From Gammaproteobacteria bacterium (GTDB lineage: Bacteria > Pseudomonadota > Gammaproteobacteria > DSM-16500), in assembly GCA_013288815.1 (NCBI GenBank), contig JABDBD010000009.1, forward strand, positions 1 to 64,000: 64,000 nt of DNA, read 5' to 3'. Made by a program: the position numbers and the translations under genes. The notes under the pieces are model-generated. The model worked only from the letters and a program-made list of their open reading frames with translations. It was not told where the DNA came from and made no database searches. Position 1 is the stretch's first letter. Each line of letters begins with the position of its first letter. This document shows, piece after piece, positions 1 through 9,013 of this stretch.

Positions 1-645
1 AATTTCTGCATCATCTGATACGTGTGCATTCGAAGATTCTGGAGAGGTGAATTCTTTGCTGTTAGGTTTTTCATGATCATTTAATAATGATAACTCAGCA
101 GCTTCATGCGCAGCATCTTTATCACCTAACTTGATTAGTTTAAATAAAATTTCGTCGCGTTCTTTGATATCATTTGCAATGGGTTTCTTGGCGCTTGTTC
201 TTGATTTTTTTATGCTGGTGTTATGCTCGGAAAGCTTTTGCTTTAATGCGTCAATTTCATTTTGTAAGTCATCTCTTAAAGCATTACAGATGACAGCCGA
301 GGCGGCTCGTATTGCAAATCCATATTTAGAAAGATGAATGAGTTCAGCTTTGACGACTAGGTTATATTCATCATCGAAAATATCAATTTGTTTACGCCAA
401 CTAGTGATTGCTTTTGCATAGTCTAAGGTGTTTGCGATAGCGAAATCTTTTTTGAAATTTTTGATTCGTTCTTTCTTATAAGCTTCAGCATCTTCTGTTG
501 CATAAGGATTCCCGGCCCAACCTATCCATGATCTGAATCGATTAATCAGTTCATAACCATATTTTTTAAAACTGGATTGATATTGAAGTGAATTGAGATA
601 ATCGTCAAAGATTTTATTTAATGTATCAATATTCGGCAGGGCCAC
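1..645 (-). CDS. hypothetical protein, 3' end cut by window edge
   Basis: An open frame of 215 codons runs on the minus strand from a GTG at 645 to the window edge with no stop. The GTG is chosen because GGAGGT (651-656) lies 5 nt upstream. The visible part is rich in charged residues. A helical middle segment (LQNEIDALKQKLSEH) looks like a short coiled coil, and it is followed by a Lys/Ser linker and a second helical stretch (KLIKLGDKDAAHEAAELSLL). No signal peptide or membrane segment is seen and I do not recognise the family. It is divergent from the dehydrogenase operon, so 646-840 is a two-way promoter region. Confidence 0.7.
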   Translation of the reverse strand, partial: MALPNIDTLNKIFDDYLNSLQYQSSFKKYGYELINRFRSWIGWAGNPYATEDAEAYKKERIKNFKKDFAIANTLDYAKAITSWRKQIDIFDDEYNLVVKAELIHLSKYGFAIRAASAVICNALRDDLQNEIDALKQKLSEHNTSIKKSRTSAKKPIANDIKERDEILFKLIKLGDKDAAHEAAELSLLNDHEKPNSKEFTSPESSNAHVSDDAEI

Positions 646-779
646 GGTGAACCTCCATGATGTTTCATATTTCTTAGGGAAAAAATTAGTTAGATACTAT
701 CCAATAAACCTTAAGGAACTCTTAAAAGCAATTGTTGACCAACAGTAAAAAACTCGTATGCAAAACAATGGTATGGCTT

Positions 780-833
780 GACTCCTTTCTAGGTGCTCGT
801 TAACCTGGGTATCTTTGGCGTAAGAAAGGAGTC
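780..833 (+). promoter_or_regulatory. inverted repeat covering the ribosome binding site of the E1 alpha gene
   Basis: GACTCCTTTCT (780-790) and AGAAAGGAGTC (823-833) are perfect 11-bp complements separated by 32 nt. The right arm contains the AAAGGAG Shine-Dalgarno of the GTG start at 841. Folded in mRNA this would hide the ribosome site of the first gene of the catabolic operon. Alternatively it could be a protein operator. The pairing is seen directly and the regulatory role is inferred. Confidence 0.5.
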
Positions 834-840
834 TCGCTAC

Positions 841-1920
841 GTGAACGTGGTTGCAAAGTTTGAAATCCCCTATTACCAATGCCTAGATGAATCAAGCATT
901 CTGCATGGTAATTTACCTGACAGTGTTAAAGATACCAAGCAACTTGTTAAACTTTATCGTCTTATGGTGCTCTTACGCATTTTCGATACAAAAGCAATTG
1001 CTCTACAACGAACAGGAAAGCTTGGTACGTATCCTTCAACACGTGGCCAAGAAGCTGTTTTTGTTGGAATGGGCGCTGCTTTAGCGAATGATGACGTTTT
1101 TGTGCCCTATTATCGCGATGTTGGAACATTAATACAACGTGGTGTTAAATTGTCAGACATCCTTTTGTATTGGGGTGGCGATGAACGTGGCAATTGTTAT
1201 CACAAAGACAGCGAAGATTTCCCTTATAGCGTTCCAGTGGGCAGTCAACCATTGCATGGTGCGGGGATCGCTACGGCTTTAAAAATTCGCGGTGAAAAAA
1301 GAGCCGTACTTGTTACGTGTGGTGATGGTGCAAGCTCGCAAGGTGATTTTTATGAAGCATTGAACGTAGCGGGTGCTTGGAAATTACCTATTGTATTTGT
1401 TGTCAGTAATAATCAATGGGCAATCTCTGTGCCTCGTAGTGCTCAAAGTGCATCACAAACCATTGCACAAAAGGCAGTTGCAGCAGGTATTGAAGGTGAA
1501 CAAGTTGATGGTAATGATGTGATTGCTGTTTGTGACCGGGTTACTCTCGCGTTGAAAAAAGCACGAGAGAAAAATGAACCTGTTTTGCTGGAAATTTTAA
1601 GTTATCGACAAAGTGATCATACCACTGCTGATGATGCGAGCCGCTATGAACCGCAAGGTATTCGTGAGAAAGAATGGCTAAAAGAACCTATTGGTCGCAT
1701 GCGTAAATATCTTGAAGCTGCAAAACTATGGGATGAAGAAAAAGAAAAAGCGTTACAAGCAGAATGCAGTGTTGATGTTGAAGGTGTCGTAAAAGAATAT
1801 TTGAATACCCCACCGCAGTCTCCTGAATCCATGTTTGATAGTTTATATGCAAAACTTCCTGATATTTATTTAGAGCAGCGCGAGCAATTAATACAAAAGG
1901 AGATTGTTGCACATGGCTGA
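841..1920 (+). CDS. 2-oxo acid dehydrogenase E1 component, alpha subunit (branched-chain or pyruvate type)
   Basis: Thiamine-diphosphate-dependent E1 alpha subunit, which decarboxylates a 2-oxo acid with the beta subunit next door. The ThDP motif GDGASSQGDFYEALN...NNQWAIS is clear, and so is the regulatory-loop region YRQSDHTTADDASRY. The length of 359 aa is normal. Start is a GTG preceded by AAAGGAG at 9 nt; an upstream in-frame GTG at 793 lacks a good site. The gene overlaps the E1 beta gene by 8 bp. Sequence alone does not separate pyruvate from branched-chain substrates. The adjoining leucine and valine genes favour the branched-chain 2-oxo acid complex. Confidence 0.88.
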   Translation: MNVVAKFEIPYYQCLDESSILHGNLPDSVKDTKQLVKLYRLMVLLRIFDTKAIALQRTGKLGTYPSTRGQEAVFVGMGAALANDDVFVPYYRDVGTLIQRGVKLSDILLYWGGDERGNCYHKDSEDFPYSVPVGSQPLHGAGIATALKIRGEKRAVLVTCGDGASSQGDFYEALNVAGAWKLPIVFVVSNNQWAISVPRSAQSASQTIAQKAVAAGIEGEQVDGNDVIAVCDRVTLALKKAREKNEPVLLEILSYRQSDHTTADDASRYEPQGIREKEWLKEPIGRMRKYLEAAKLWDEEKEKALQAECSVDVEGVVKEYLNTPPQSPESMFDSLYAKLPDIYLEQREQLIQKEIVAHG

Positions 1921-2893
1921 CATAACGTTAGTAGAAGCCATTACTCAAGCATTAGCTTATGAAATGCGTAAAGATAAAGACGTCGTCATCTTAGGTGAAG
2001 ATGTCGGAAAAGATGGTGGTGTGTTTAGAGCGACTTTGGGTTTATTAAATGAATTTGGGCCCGAACGAGTACGTGATACACCGTTAGCAGAATCGATGAT
2101 TGCTGGGCTCGCTATTGGTATGGCAGCGCAAGGTTTAAAGCCAGTTGCTGAATTTCAATTTATGGGGTTTATTTACCCCGCATACGACCAGATCGTCAAT
2201 CATGCAGCGCGAATTCGAAATCGAACACGCGGGCGTTTATCATGTCCCGTTGTTTTCCGAACACCTTATGGCGCTGGTATTCACGCTCCTGAACATCATT
2301 CGGAAAGTACAGAAGCCATATTCGCACATATTCCAGGATTAAGAGTTGTTGTCCCATCTTCGCCTGCACGTGCATATGGGTTATTATTAGCGTCGATTCG
2401 TGATCCTGACCCTGTGATTTTTTTAGAGCCTTCACGATTATATCGTTGGGCTAAACAAGAAGTTCCCGATGACGGAAAAGCGTTACCACTCGATGTATGT
2501 TTTACATTGCGTGTTGGTACAGATGTGACGTTAGTGACGTGGGGTGCAATGGTAAAAGAAACATTAGCAGCAGCTGATACATTAGCAAAACAAGGTATTA
2601 GTGCTGAAGTCATCGATGTTGCAACCATAAAACCTTTAGATATCGAAACTATTTTAGCATCCGTAGAAAAAACAGGACGTTGTGTCATTATTCATGAAGC
2701 AGCGCGTTCATGCGGTGTTGGTGCAGATATTTCTGCTCAAATTGCGGAGCGAGGGCTTATGTTTTTACAAGCTCCCGTTCAACGCGTAACAGGATATGAT
2801 ACGATTGTTCCTTATGCTCGTTTAGAAAAACTTTATATACCCAATGAAAAACAAATTTTGGCCGCAGTCACTAACGTAATGGAATTCGCATGA
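1913..2893 (+). CDS. 2-oxo acid dehydrogenase E1 component, beta subunit
   Basis: Beta subunit of the heterotetrameric E1 (transketolase central plus C-terminal domains, 326 aa). Family hallmarks are MADITLVEAITQAL at the N-terminus, ILGEDVGKDGGVFRAT, DTPLAESMIAGLAIG and GIHAPEHHSES. ATG 1913 is used because AAAGGAG lies 10 nt upstream; an upstream TTG at 1904 is less likely. It overlaps the E1 alpha stop by 8 bp and the E2 start by 4 bp (ATGA), so the three genes are translationally coupled. It supplies half of each ThDP site and docks E1 onto the E2 core. Confidence 0.9.
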   Translation: MADITLVEAITQALAYEMRKDKDVVILGEDVGKDGGVFRATLGLLNEFGPERVRDTPLAESMIAGLAIGMAAQGLKPVAEFQFMGFIYPAYDQIVNHAARIRNRTRGRLSCPVVFRTPYGAGIHAPEHHSESTEAIFAHIPGLRVVVPSSPARAYGLLLASIRDPDPVIFLEPSRLYRWAKQEVPDDGKALPLDVCFTLRVGTDVTLVTWGAMVKETLAAADTLAKQGISAEVIDVATIKPLDIETILASVEKTGRCVIIHEAARSCGVGADISAQIAERGLMFLQAPVQRVTGYDTIVPYARLEKLYIPNEKQILAAVTNVMEFA

Positions 2894-4014
2894 AAATATT
2901 TAATTTACCCGATTTAGGTGAAGGTTTAGCAGACGCAGAAATTCGTGAATGGCACGTAAAAGTTGGCGATGTTGTTATAGTCGATCAACCTTTAGTGTGT
3001 ATGGAAACTGCAAAAGCAGTGGTAGAGGTTCCCTCTCCCCAAGCTGGAAAAATAAAAAAATTACATGGTAATCCGGGTGATATCGTCAATACAGGAGCAC
3101 CTTTAGTTGAATATGAAGGCGATAATGAAACACTAACGACTTCAAAAGATGCGGGATCTGTTGTTGGAAATTTAGAAGAGAGTACACAACGATTAGATGA
3201 AGGCGATATGATAATTGGTGCAGCAAAAAAAACAGCGAGCACGATAAAAGCGATGCCAGCAGTTAGAGCGCTTGCAAAGCAATTAAATGTTGATTTGAAT
3301 TCCATTGTACCTAGCGGGCCACAAGGGCAAATCACTTTAGAAGATGTGAAAAAGCAAGCGGATGAACGTGCCTCGGAAGATCAAGTGGATACATTGCATG
3401 GTGTGCGCAGAGCGATGGCTGTTGTCATGATGCAATCTCATCAAGAAGTTGTACCCGTTACAATATTTGAAGATGCAGATTTATCTGATTTACCTTCTGG
3501 TAGCGATATCACAGCGTGTTTTCTCGCTGCAATTGTTGCAGCAATAAAAATAGAGCCTAACTTAAATGCGTGGTTTGATGGTAAAACGATGGAACGTCGT
3601 TTATTTAAAGAAATTAATGTTGGATTGGCAGTCGATACAGCTGAGGGATTATTCGTTCCTGTTTTAAAAGATGTTGGTAAAAAGTCAGCTGCTGAATTAC
3701 GTACTGCAATTGACACATTTAAAAAAACAGTTAAAGCTCGCACAGTCGCTCCCAGCGATCTTCATGGTGCAACAATCACATTATCCAATTTTGGTATGAT
3801 TGCAGGGAAATATGCAACCCCCATTATTGTGCCACCTATGGTTGCTATTTTAGGATGTGGCAAAATTCGCGAAGTTGTCATGGTGAGAAATGGAAAAATG
3901 GAAATCCGTAAAATTGCTCCGTTATCATTGACATTTGATCATCGTGCTGTGACAGGTGGAGAAGCAACTCGGTTTTTAGCGGCGCTGATTAACCATTTGC
4001 AAGGTGAAAGATAA
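2890..4014 (+). CDS. dihydrolipoamide acyltransferase (E2) of a 2-oxo acid dehydrogenase complex
   Basis: E2 core enzyme that moves the acyl group from E1 to CoA. One N-terminal lipoyl domain is present with the lipoylated Lys at residue 42 in METAKA. A short subunit-binding domain follows near residues 120-155 (MPAVRALAKQLNVDL). The C-terminal acyltransferase domain ends in the active-site motif DHRAVTGG. At 374 aa with a single lipoyl domain it resembles branched-chain and Gram-positive-type E2s more than the multi-lipoyl PDH E2 of enterics. No E3 (lipoamide dehydrogenase) gene follows, so E3 must be encoded elsewhere. Confidence 0.9.
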   Translation: MKIFNLPDLGEGLADAEIREWHVKVGDVVIVDQPLVCMETAKAVVEVPSPQAGKIKKLHGNPGDIVNTGAPLVEYEGDNETLTTSKDAGSVVGNLEESTQRLDEGDMIIGAAKKTASTIKAMPAVRALAKQLNVDLNSIVPSGPQGQITLEDVKKQADERASEDQVDTLHGVRRAMAVVMMQSHQEVVPVTIFEDADLSDLPSGSDITACFLAAIVAAIKIEPNLNAWFDGKTMERRLFKEINVGLAVDTAEGLFVPVLKDVGKKSAAELRTAIDTFKKTVKARTVAPSDLHGATITLSNFGMIAGKYATPIIVPPMVAILGCGKIREVVMVRNGKMEIRKIAPLSLTFDHRAVTGGEATRFLAALINHLQGER

Positions 4015-4078
4015 CCATCAAGGCAAATGCATTAAAAAGTATGACAAATCGGATGTTTTGCGTATTTTTGTCATTCCT

Positions 4079-4261
4079 GCGTAGGTGCATATGCGTCAAC
4101 TAGATTTTCCCTTCTCCCCTTGTGGGAGAAGGTGGTCCGAAGGATCGGATGAGGGGTGTTTTTTTACGGTAATTCCGTTGAAATACCCCTCACCCGCCGC
4201 CGGTGGCGGCGACCTCTCCCACAAGGGGAGAGGTGCATTTTTCTCAAGTTGACGTCTACGC
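4079..4261. repeat. dispersed nested palindromic repeat, copy 1
   Basis: This fills most of the 330-bp gap between the E2 and liuA genes. The outer cores are CTTCTCCCCTTGTGGGAGAA on the left and CTCTCCCACAAGGGGAGAG on the right, each itself a palindrome. Inside are facing arms GATGAGGGGTG and CACCCCTCACCCG-like sequences and a GC-rich GCCGCCGGTGGCGGC apex. Weaker arms (GCGTAG...CTACGC) extend the symmetry outwards. It resembles a non-autonomous palindromic element. Copies 2, 3 and a half copy lie at 7991, 13049 and 49051. Confidence 0.85.
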
Positions 4262-4344
4262 TCATATGTGCGAATGAGTGCGCCATAAATCAACCCTCTT
4301 GACTCTTCATTCCTCCAAAGGAAAATGATCATACGGAGAAAAAA

Positions 4345-5505
4345 ATGTCTTCCTATTTAAATTTTAATCTCGGTGAAACCGCCGATATGATACGTGATAC
4401 CGTGAGAAATTTTGCAGCAATTGAAATTGCTCCTCGCGCTGCTGATATTGATAAAGAAAATATATTTCCTTCAGATCTATGGAAAAAATTAGGTGCGATG
4501 GGATTGCTAGGCATTACTGTCGAAGAAGAATTTGGTGGTGCAGGCTTAGGTTACTTAGAACATGCAATTGCAATGGAAGAAATCAGTCGAGCTTCTGCGT
4601 CTGTTGGTCTCAGCTATGGTGCACATTCCAATTTATGTGTTAATCAAATTCGTTTAAATGGCACGTTGGAGCAGAAGAAAAAATTTCTTCCCAAGCTTTG
4701 CAGTGGGGAGTTTGTCGGTGCACTGGCAATGAGTGAAACACAAGCTGGGTCTGATGTGATGAATATGCAGCTTCGCGCTGAGGATAAGGGTGATCATTTT
4801 ATTTTGAACGGAACTAAAATGTGGATTACGAATGGTCCTGATGCGAATGTATTGGTGGTTTACGCAAAAACAGATAAGGAAGCTCATTCACGTGGGATTA
4901 CTGCCTTTCTCATTGAAAAAAGTTTCCCGGGTTTTTCGACTGCACAAAAGCTTGATAAATTAGGCATGCGTGGTTCAAACACATGTGAATTAGTTTTTGA
5001 AAATTGCACAGTCCCTACAGAAAATATTTTAGGGAAGGTGAATCATGGAACAAAAGTATTAATGAAAGGCTTAGACATAGAGCGCTTAATACTGTCAGCA
5101 GGTCCCGTTGGTATTATGCAGGCATGTTTAGATTTGGTGATTCCTTACGTTCATGAGCGTAAACAATTTGGAAAAGCTATCGGGGAGTTTCAACTGATTC
5201 AAGCAAAACTTGCTGATATGTATGTTTCTCTGATGTCATCTCGTGCGTACTTATATTCTATTGCTCAAGCATGCGATAGAGGTGATGTTACCCGTAAAGA
5301 TGCAGCAGGAGTGATTTTATATACTGCAGAAAAAGCAACGTGGATGGCATTACAAACCATACAATGTTTAGGTGGAAATGGATATGTAAATGAATTTTCT
5401 GCTGGGCGATTATTACGTGATGCTAAGTTATATGAGATTGGCGCAGGTACTTCGGAAATTAGACGAATGTTGATTGGTAGGGAATTGTTTAAAGAGTCGG
5501 TATAA
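4345..5505 (+). CDS. liuA: isovaleryl-CoA dehydrogenase
   Basis: FAD enzyme oxidising isovaleryl-CoA to 3-methylcrotonyl-CoA in leucine breakdown. It has the full acyl-CoA dehydrogenase fold (386 aa) with SETQAGSDV and [18 protein letters not shown] in the middle domain. The catalytic Glu is in the isovaleryl-type place, residue 246 of [14 protein letters not shown], which separates this subfamily from short- and medium-chain enzymes. The C-terminus carries [17 protein letters not shown]. Start ATG follows ACGGAG. It is first of the liu gene set; liuB begins 29 bp after its stop. Confidence 0.92.
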   Translation: MSSYLNFNLGETADMIRDTVRNFAAIEIAPRAADIDKENIFPSDLWKKLGAMGLLGITVEEEFGGAGLGYLEHAIAMEEISRASASVGLSYGAHSNLCVNQIRLNGTLEQKKKFLPKLCSGEFVGALAMSETQAGSDVMNMQLRAEDKGDHFILNGTKMWITNGPDANVLVVYAKTDKEAHSRGITAFLIEKSFPGFSTAQKLDKLGMRGSNTCELVFENCTVPTENILGKVNHGTKVLMKGLDIERLILSAGPVGIMQACLDLVIPYVHERKQFGKAIGEFQLIQAKLADMYVSLMSSRAYLYSIAQACDRGDVTRKDAAGVILYTAEKATWMALQTIQCLGGNGYVNEFSAGRLLRDAKLYEIGAGTSEIRRMLIGRELFKESV

Positions 5506-5534
5506 ATTAATTATTTTTAATAGGATGTTTGATC

Positions 5535-7139
5535 GTGTCATTTCGAACCCAAATTGATTCCCAAAGCGAGAATTATCAGCGTAATTCACAAGCGATGCAG
5601 GCGTGTGTGCAAGATCTAAAACAAAAATTAGCGCGAATACAAAAAGGCGGTGGCAAAGTCGCACGTGAGCGCCATCGTCAACATGGTAAATTGCTACCAC
5701 GTGATCGCATACAATTATTAATTGATCCTGATTCAGAATTTCTAGAATTATCTGCGTTGGCAGGTTATGAAATGTATGATGATGAGATACCCGCTGGAGG
5801 TATTATTACAGGCATTGGTCGTGTGATGGGAACAGAATGTATGATAGTTGCCAATGACGCGACTGTCAAAGGCGGTACCTATTATCCTATGACCGTCAAA
5901 AAACATTTGCGCGCTCAAAAAATTGCGCAAGCAAATCGATTACCTTGTATTTACTTGGTCGATTCTGGCGGTGCTTTTCTACCGAAACAAGATGAAGTAT
6001 TTCCTGACGAAGACCATTTTGGACGAATCTTCTTTAATCAAGCAACGATGTCAAGTTTAGGTATACCTCAAATTGCTGTTGTGATGGGTTCATGTACTGC
6101 CGGCGGTGCGTACGTACCTGCGATGGCTGATGAATCCATCATGGTTAAAGGACAAGCCACGATATTTTTAGCAGGCCCGCCACTTGTAAAAGCCGCAACA
6201 GGTGAGGTTGTGACGGCTGAAGCATTGGGTGGTGCTGAAGTTCATTGCCGTATTTCGGGTGTTGCAGATCATTATGCTGAGAACGATGAAGATGCTTTAC
6301 GTATAGCGCGACGAATAATTTCTAATTTAAATTATCAAAAACAAGTGAGTGTAGTGACGCGCAAATCACTTGATCCTATTGTTGATCCTAGTGACATATA
6401 TGGAATTATTTCTGCAGATGCACGGTATCCTTTTGACGTGCGCGAAGTGATAGCTCGCATTGTGGATGCATCAGAATTTGATGAATTCAAGTCCCAATAT
6501 GGAAAAACATTGGTGTGCGGGTTTGCACATTTATATGGTTTTCCAATCGGAATTGTCGCAAATAACGGAATTCTTTTTCCTGAATCTGCTTTAAAAGGCG
6601 TTCATTTTATTGAATTATGTTGTCAACGCAATATTCCTTTATTGTTTCTACAAAATATCACAGGGTTTATGGTAGGAAGTAAAGTTGAAGCGGAAGGTAT
6701 TGCCAAACATGGAGCAAAACTGGTGACAGCCGTTGCCTGCGCTAAAGTACCTAAATTCACTGTGATCATTGGCGGCAGTTTTGGTGCTGGAAATTATGCG
6801 ATGTGTGGTCGTGCATATGAGCCACGGTTTTTATGGATGTGGCCTAATGCAAAAATAGGTGTGATGGGTGGTGAGCAGGCTGCAAATGTTCTGGCTCAAG
6901 TTACACGTGAAAAGAAAGAGCGATTAGGTGAAGCGTGGAGCCAAGCGCAAGAAGATGCATTAAAAGCTCCTATACTCGCGCAATATGCCAAACAAAGTCA
7001 TGCCTACTATTCGAGTGCGCGTTTATGGGATGATGGTGTGATTGATCCGCTCGATACGCGCAAAATCTTGGGTTTAAGTATTTCTGCTGCTCTCAATGCG
7101 CCTATGGTACAAACTCGATTTGGTTTATTTAGGATGTAA
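5535..7139 (+). CDS. liuB: 3-methylcrotonyl-CoA carboxylase beta (carboxyltransferase) subunit
   Basis: Carboxyltransferase half of a biotin-dependent acyl-CoA carboxylase, acting on 3-methylcrotonyl-CoA. Typical sequences are [54 protein letters not shown] and [18 protein letters not shown]. The length of about 534 aa fits MccB. Candidate starts are GTG 5535 with AGGAT upstream (preferred) and TTG 5529. A propionyl- or geranyl-CoA carboxylase beta subunit is possible from sequence alone, but the flanking liuA, liuC and liuE make the methylcrotonyl role most likely. The partner biotin subunit is not in this window. Confidence 0.9.
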   Translation: MSFRTQIDSQSENYQRNSQAMQACVQDLKQKLARIQKGGGKVARERHRQHGKLLPRDRIQLLIDPDSEFLELSALAGYEMYDDEIPAGGIITGIGRVMGTECMIVANDATVKGGTYYPMTVKKHLRAQKIAQANRLPCIYLVDSGGAFLPKQDEVFPDEDHFGRIFFNQATMSSLGIPQIAVVMGSCTAGGAYVPAMADESIMVKGQATIFLAGPPLVKAATGEVVTAEALGGAEVHCRISGVADHYAENDEDALRIARRIISNLNYQKQVSVVTRKSLDPIVDPSDIYGIISADARYPFDVREVIARIVDASEFDEFKSQYGKTLVCGFAHLYGFPIGIVANNGILFPESALKGVHFIELCCQRNIPLLFLQNITGFMVGSKVEAEGIAKHGAKLVTAVACAKVPKFTVIIGGSFGAGNYAMCGRAYEPRFLWMWPNAKIGVMGGEQAANVLAQVTREKKERLGEAWSQAQEDALKAPILAQYAKQSHAYYSSARLWDDGVIDPLDTRKILGLSISAALNAPMVQTRFGLFRM

Positions 7140-7140
7140 C

Positions 7141-7929
7141 ATGAATTCATATCAAACATTAGTTCTCACAAAACCATCTGAATATATTTTAATTGTCACA
7201 TTAGATAGACCTGACTCACGTAATGCAATTAATAGTGTCATGATGAGAGAACTACGTGATCTGTGGCAAACTCTTTTTGTCGATAGTGGAGCGCTACGTT
7301 GTGTTATTTTAACGGGATCACCTCCTGCATTTTGTGCGGGTGCTGATTTAAAAGAACGTAAAGATATTAGTTTAACTGTTTGGCGTGCGCAGCATTCTTT
7401 ATTAGAGCAATCAATGTTGGCGATGTTAGATTGTCCGCTGCCAATTATTTCTGCTGTAAATGGTGCTGCGTTTGGCGGCGGTTTAGAACTGGTTTTAGCA
7501 AGTGATTTTGCTTATGCTGCTGCAACAGTAACGTTTTCTCAGTCAGAAGTAAAAGTAGGTTTAATGCCAGGGGCGCTAGGAACACAACATTTACCACGTG
7601 CTTGTGGTTTAAAAAGGGCAAAAGAGCTGACTTTTACGGGTGGAAATTTTTCAGCACAGCAAGCGTATGATTGGGGTATTGTGAATAAATTATGTGACCC
7701 TGATATATTAATGGAAGAAGTTCTGAAAACGGCAAATACAATTTGTGAAAATGCGCCTGTTGCTGTGCGACAAGCGAAGAAGTCCCTCAACATGTCACAA
7801 AACTTAGATGTTAAGTCAGGATTTTCTTTCGAATTAGAAGCTTATAATCAACTACTTTCTACTGAAGATAGAGTGGAAGGGATATTGGCATTTAATCAAA
7901 AAAGAAAGCCTGAGTTTAAAGGTTGTTAA
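7141..7929 (+). CDS. liuC: enoyl-CoA hydratase, probable 3-methylglutaconyl-CoA hydratase
   Basis: Crotonase-fold enzyme of 262 aa, expected to hydrate 3-methylglutaconyl-CoA to HMG-CoA. Oxyanion-hole segments are CAGADLKERK and NGAAFGGGLELVLASDFAYA. The downstream KVGLMPGALGTQHLPR supplies the usual catalytic loop. ATG 7141 begins 2 nt after the liuB stop and has AGGA upstream, so the longer reading from 7096, which overlaps liuB, is rejected. Position between liuB and liuE gives the substrate; the fold alone does not. Confidence 0.87.
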   Translation: MNSYQTLVLTKPSEYILIVTLDRPDSRNAINSVMMRELRDLWQTLFVDSGALRCVILTGSPPAFCAGADLKERKDISLTVWRAQHSLLEQSMLAMLDCPLPIISAVNGAAFGGGLELVLASDFAYAAATVTFSQSEVKVGLMPGALGTQHLPRACGLKRAKELTFTGGNFSAQQAYDWGIVNKLCDPDILMEEVLKTANTICENAPVAVRQAKKSLNMSQNLDVKSGFSFELEAYNQLLSTEDRVEGILAFNQKRKPEFKGC

Positions 7930-7990
7930 GGTCAAGAGACTATGGGTTCCCCCTTTGAACAAAGGGTGTTGTTGCGTAACTTGCTTTACA

Positions 7991-8092
7991 CCTCTCCCCT
8001 TGTGGGAGAGGTCGACGCAAAGCGGCGGGTGAGGGGTGCCTTTTAAGCCAAAAACACCCCTCACCCTAACCCTCTCCCACAAGGGGAGAGGG
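7991..8092. repeat. dispersed nested palindromic repeat, copy 2
   Basis: Compact copy of the family seen at 4079: a CCTCTCCCCTTGTGGGAGAG core, then GGCGGGTGAGGGGTG, an AT-rich turn, CACCCCTCACCC, and a second CTCTCCCACAAGGGGAGAG core. It occupies nearly all of the liuC-liuE gap (7930-8110) and stops about 9 bp before the liuE ribosome site. In liu operons this gap is where liuD (MCC alpha) is normally found. Confidence 0.85.
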
Positions 8093-8110
8093 CATTAAAA
8101 AAGGAGTCAT

Positions 8111-9013
8111 ATGTCAATTTCTACTGACGTCAAAATTGTGGAAGTAGGCGCGCGAGATGGTTTGCAGAATGAAAAAAATATTCTCCCTACAGACATCAAA
8201 ATAGAATTCATCAATCGATTGTCGGAAACAGGGTTGAAAGCGATTGAGGTAACGAGTTTTGTTTCACCAAAATGGATTCCTCAATTAGCAGATCATAAAG
8301 AAGTTTATCAAACAATTAATAAACGACATGATGTTGGTTATCCAGTTCTTGTCCCAAATTTAAAAGGGCTACAGAGTGCAATTGAATTGAAGGTAAAAGA
8401 AATTGCTGTTTTTACCACACCTTCAGAACAATTTTCTCAACGCAATACAAATTGTTCGGTAGCAGAAAGCATCGTCAATATAACGGAAGTTATCCAACTC
8501 GCTAAACAAAATAATATTTTAGTCCGCGGGTATGTTTCATGTGTTCTGGGTTGTCCTTATGAAGGAAAAATATCTCCTGTATCAGTTTTAGAATTATCAA
8601 GAAAATTAATTCAATTAGGTTGTTATGAAATTTCATTGGGAGATACAATTGGGGTAGGAACCCCGAATTATGTGACTCAACTGATACGGTTATTATCAAA
8701 AGAAATTCCACTTAAAAAATTAGCAGTTCATTTTCATGATACCTATGGACAAGCCTTAGCAAATATTTATGCTGCATTAGAATGCGGTGTTCGAGTTATT
8801 GATAGCTCAGTTGCTGGCTTAGGTGGATGTCCTTATGCAAAAGGTGCGTCTGGAAATGTTGCTTCTGAGGATGTTCTCTACATGTTGAATGGTATGGGAG
8901 TTAAAACGGGTGTTGATATAGATAAACTCATTCTTGTGGGACAATTTATTTCTCATTATTTAGGTCGAGATAATAAATCCAAAGTAGGGTTGGCAAGTGC
9001 GGGTAAGCTTTGA
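8111..9013 (+). CDS. liuE: hydroxymethylglutaryl-CoA lyase
   Basis: Cleaves HMG-CoA to acetoacetate and acetyl-CoA, the last step of leucine degradation. It is a TIM-barrel enzyme of the DRE family with VEVGARDGLQNE at the N-terminus, the metal and substrate residues HFHDTYGQALAN, and the active-site cysteine loop GLGGCPYAKGASGNVASED. The length of 300 aa is typical. Start ATG follows AAGGAG at 6 nt. Its 3' end overlaps the convergent gene 8956-10419 by 58 bp. Confidence 0.93.
   Translation: MSISTDVKIVEVGARDGLQNEKNILPTDIKIEFINRLSETGLKAIEVTSFVSPKWIPQLADHKEVYQTINKRHDVGYPVLVPNLKGLQSAIELKVKEIAVFTTPSEQFSQRNTNCSVAESIVNITEVIQLAKQNNILVRGYVSCVLGCPYEGKISPVSVLELSRKLIQLGCYEISLGDTIGVGTPNYVTQLIRLLSKEIPLKKLAVHFHDTYGQALANIYAALECGVRVIDSSVAGLGGCPYAKGASGNVASEDVLYMLNGMGVKTGVDIDKLILVGQFISHYLGRDNKSKVGLASAGKL

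Noticed and set aside
131-337. Plus-strand 68-codon frame at the window start
   Set aside because: It lies antisense within the longer open frame 1-645, which has a strong ribosome site and protein-like composition.
4096-4332. Minus-strand 78-codon frame before liuA
   Set aside because: Translation of the dispersed repeat (PLPLWERSPPPAAGEG), with no ribosome site and no family.
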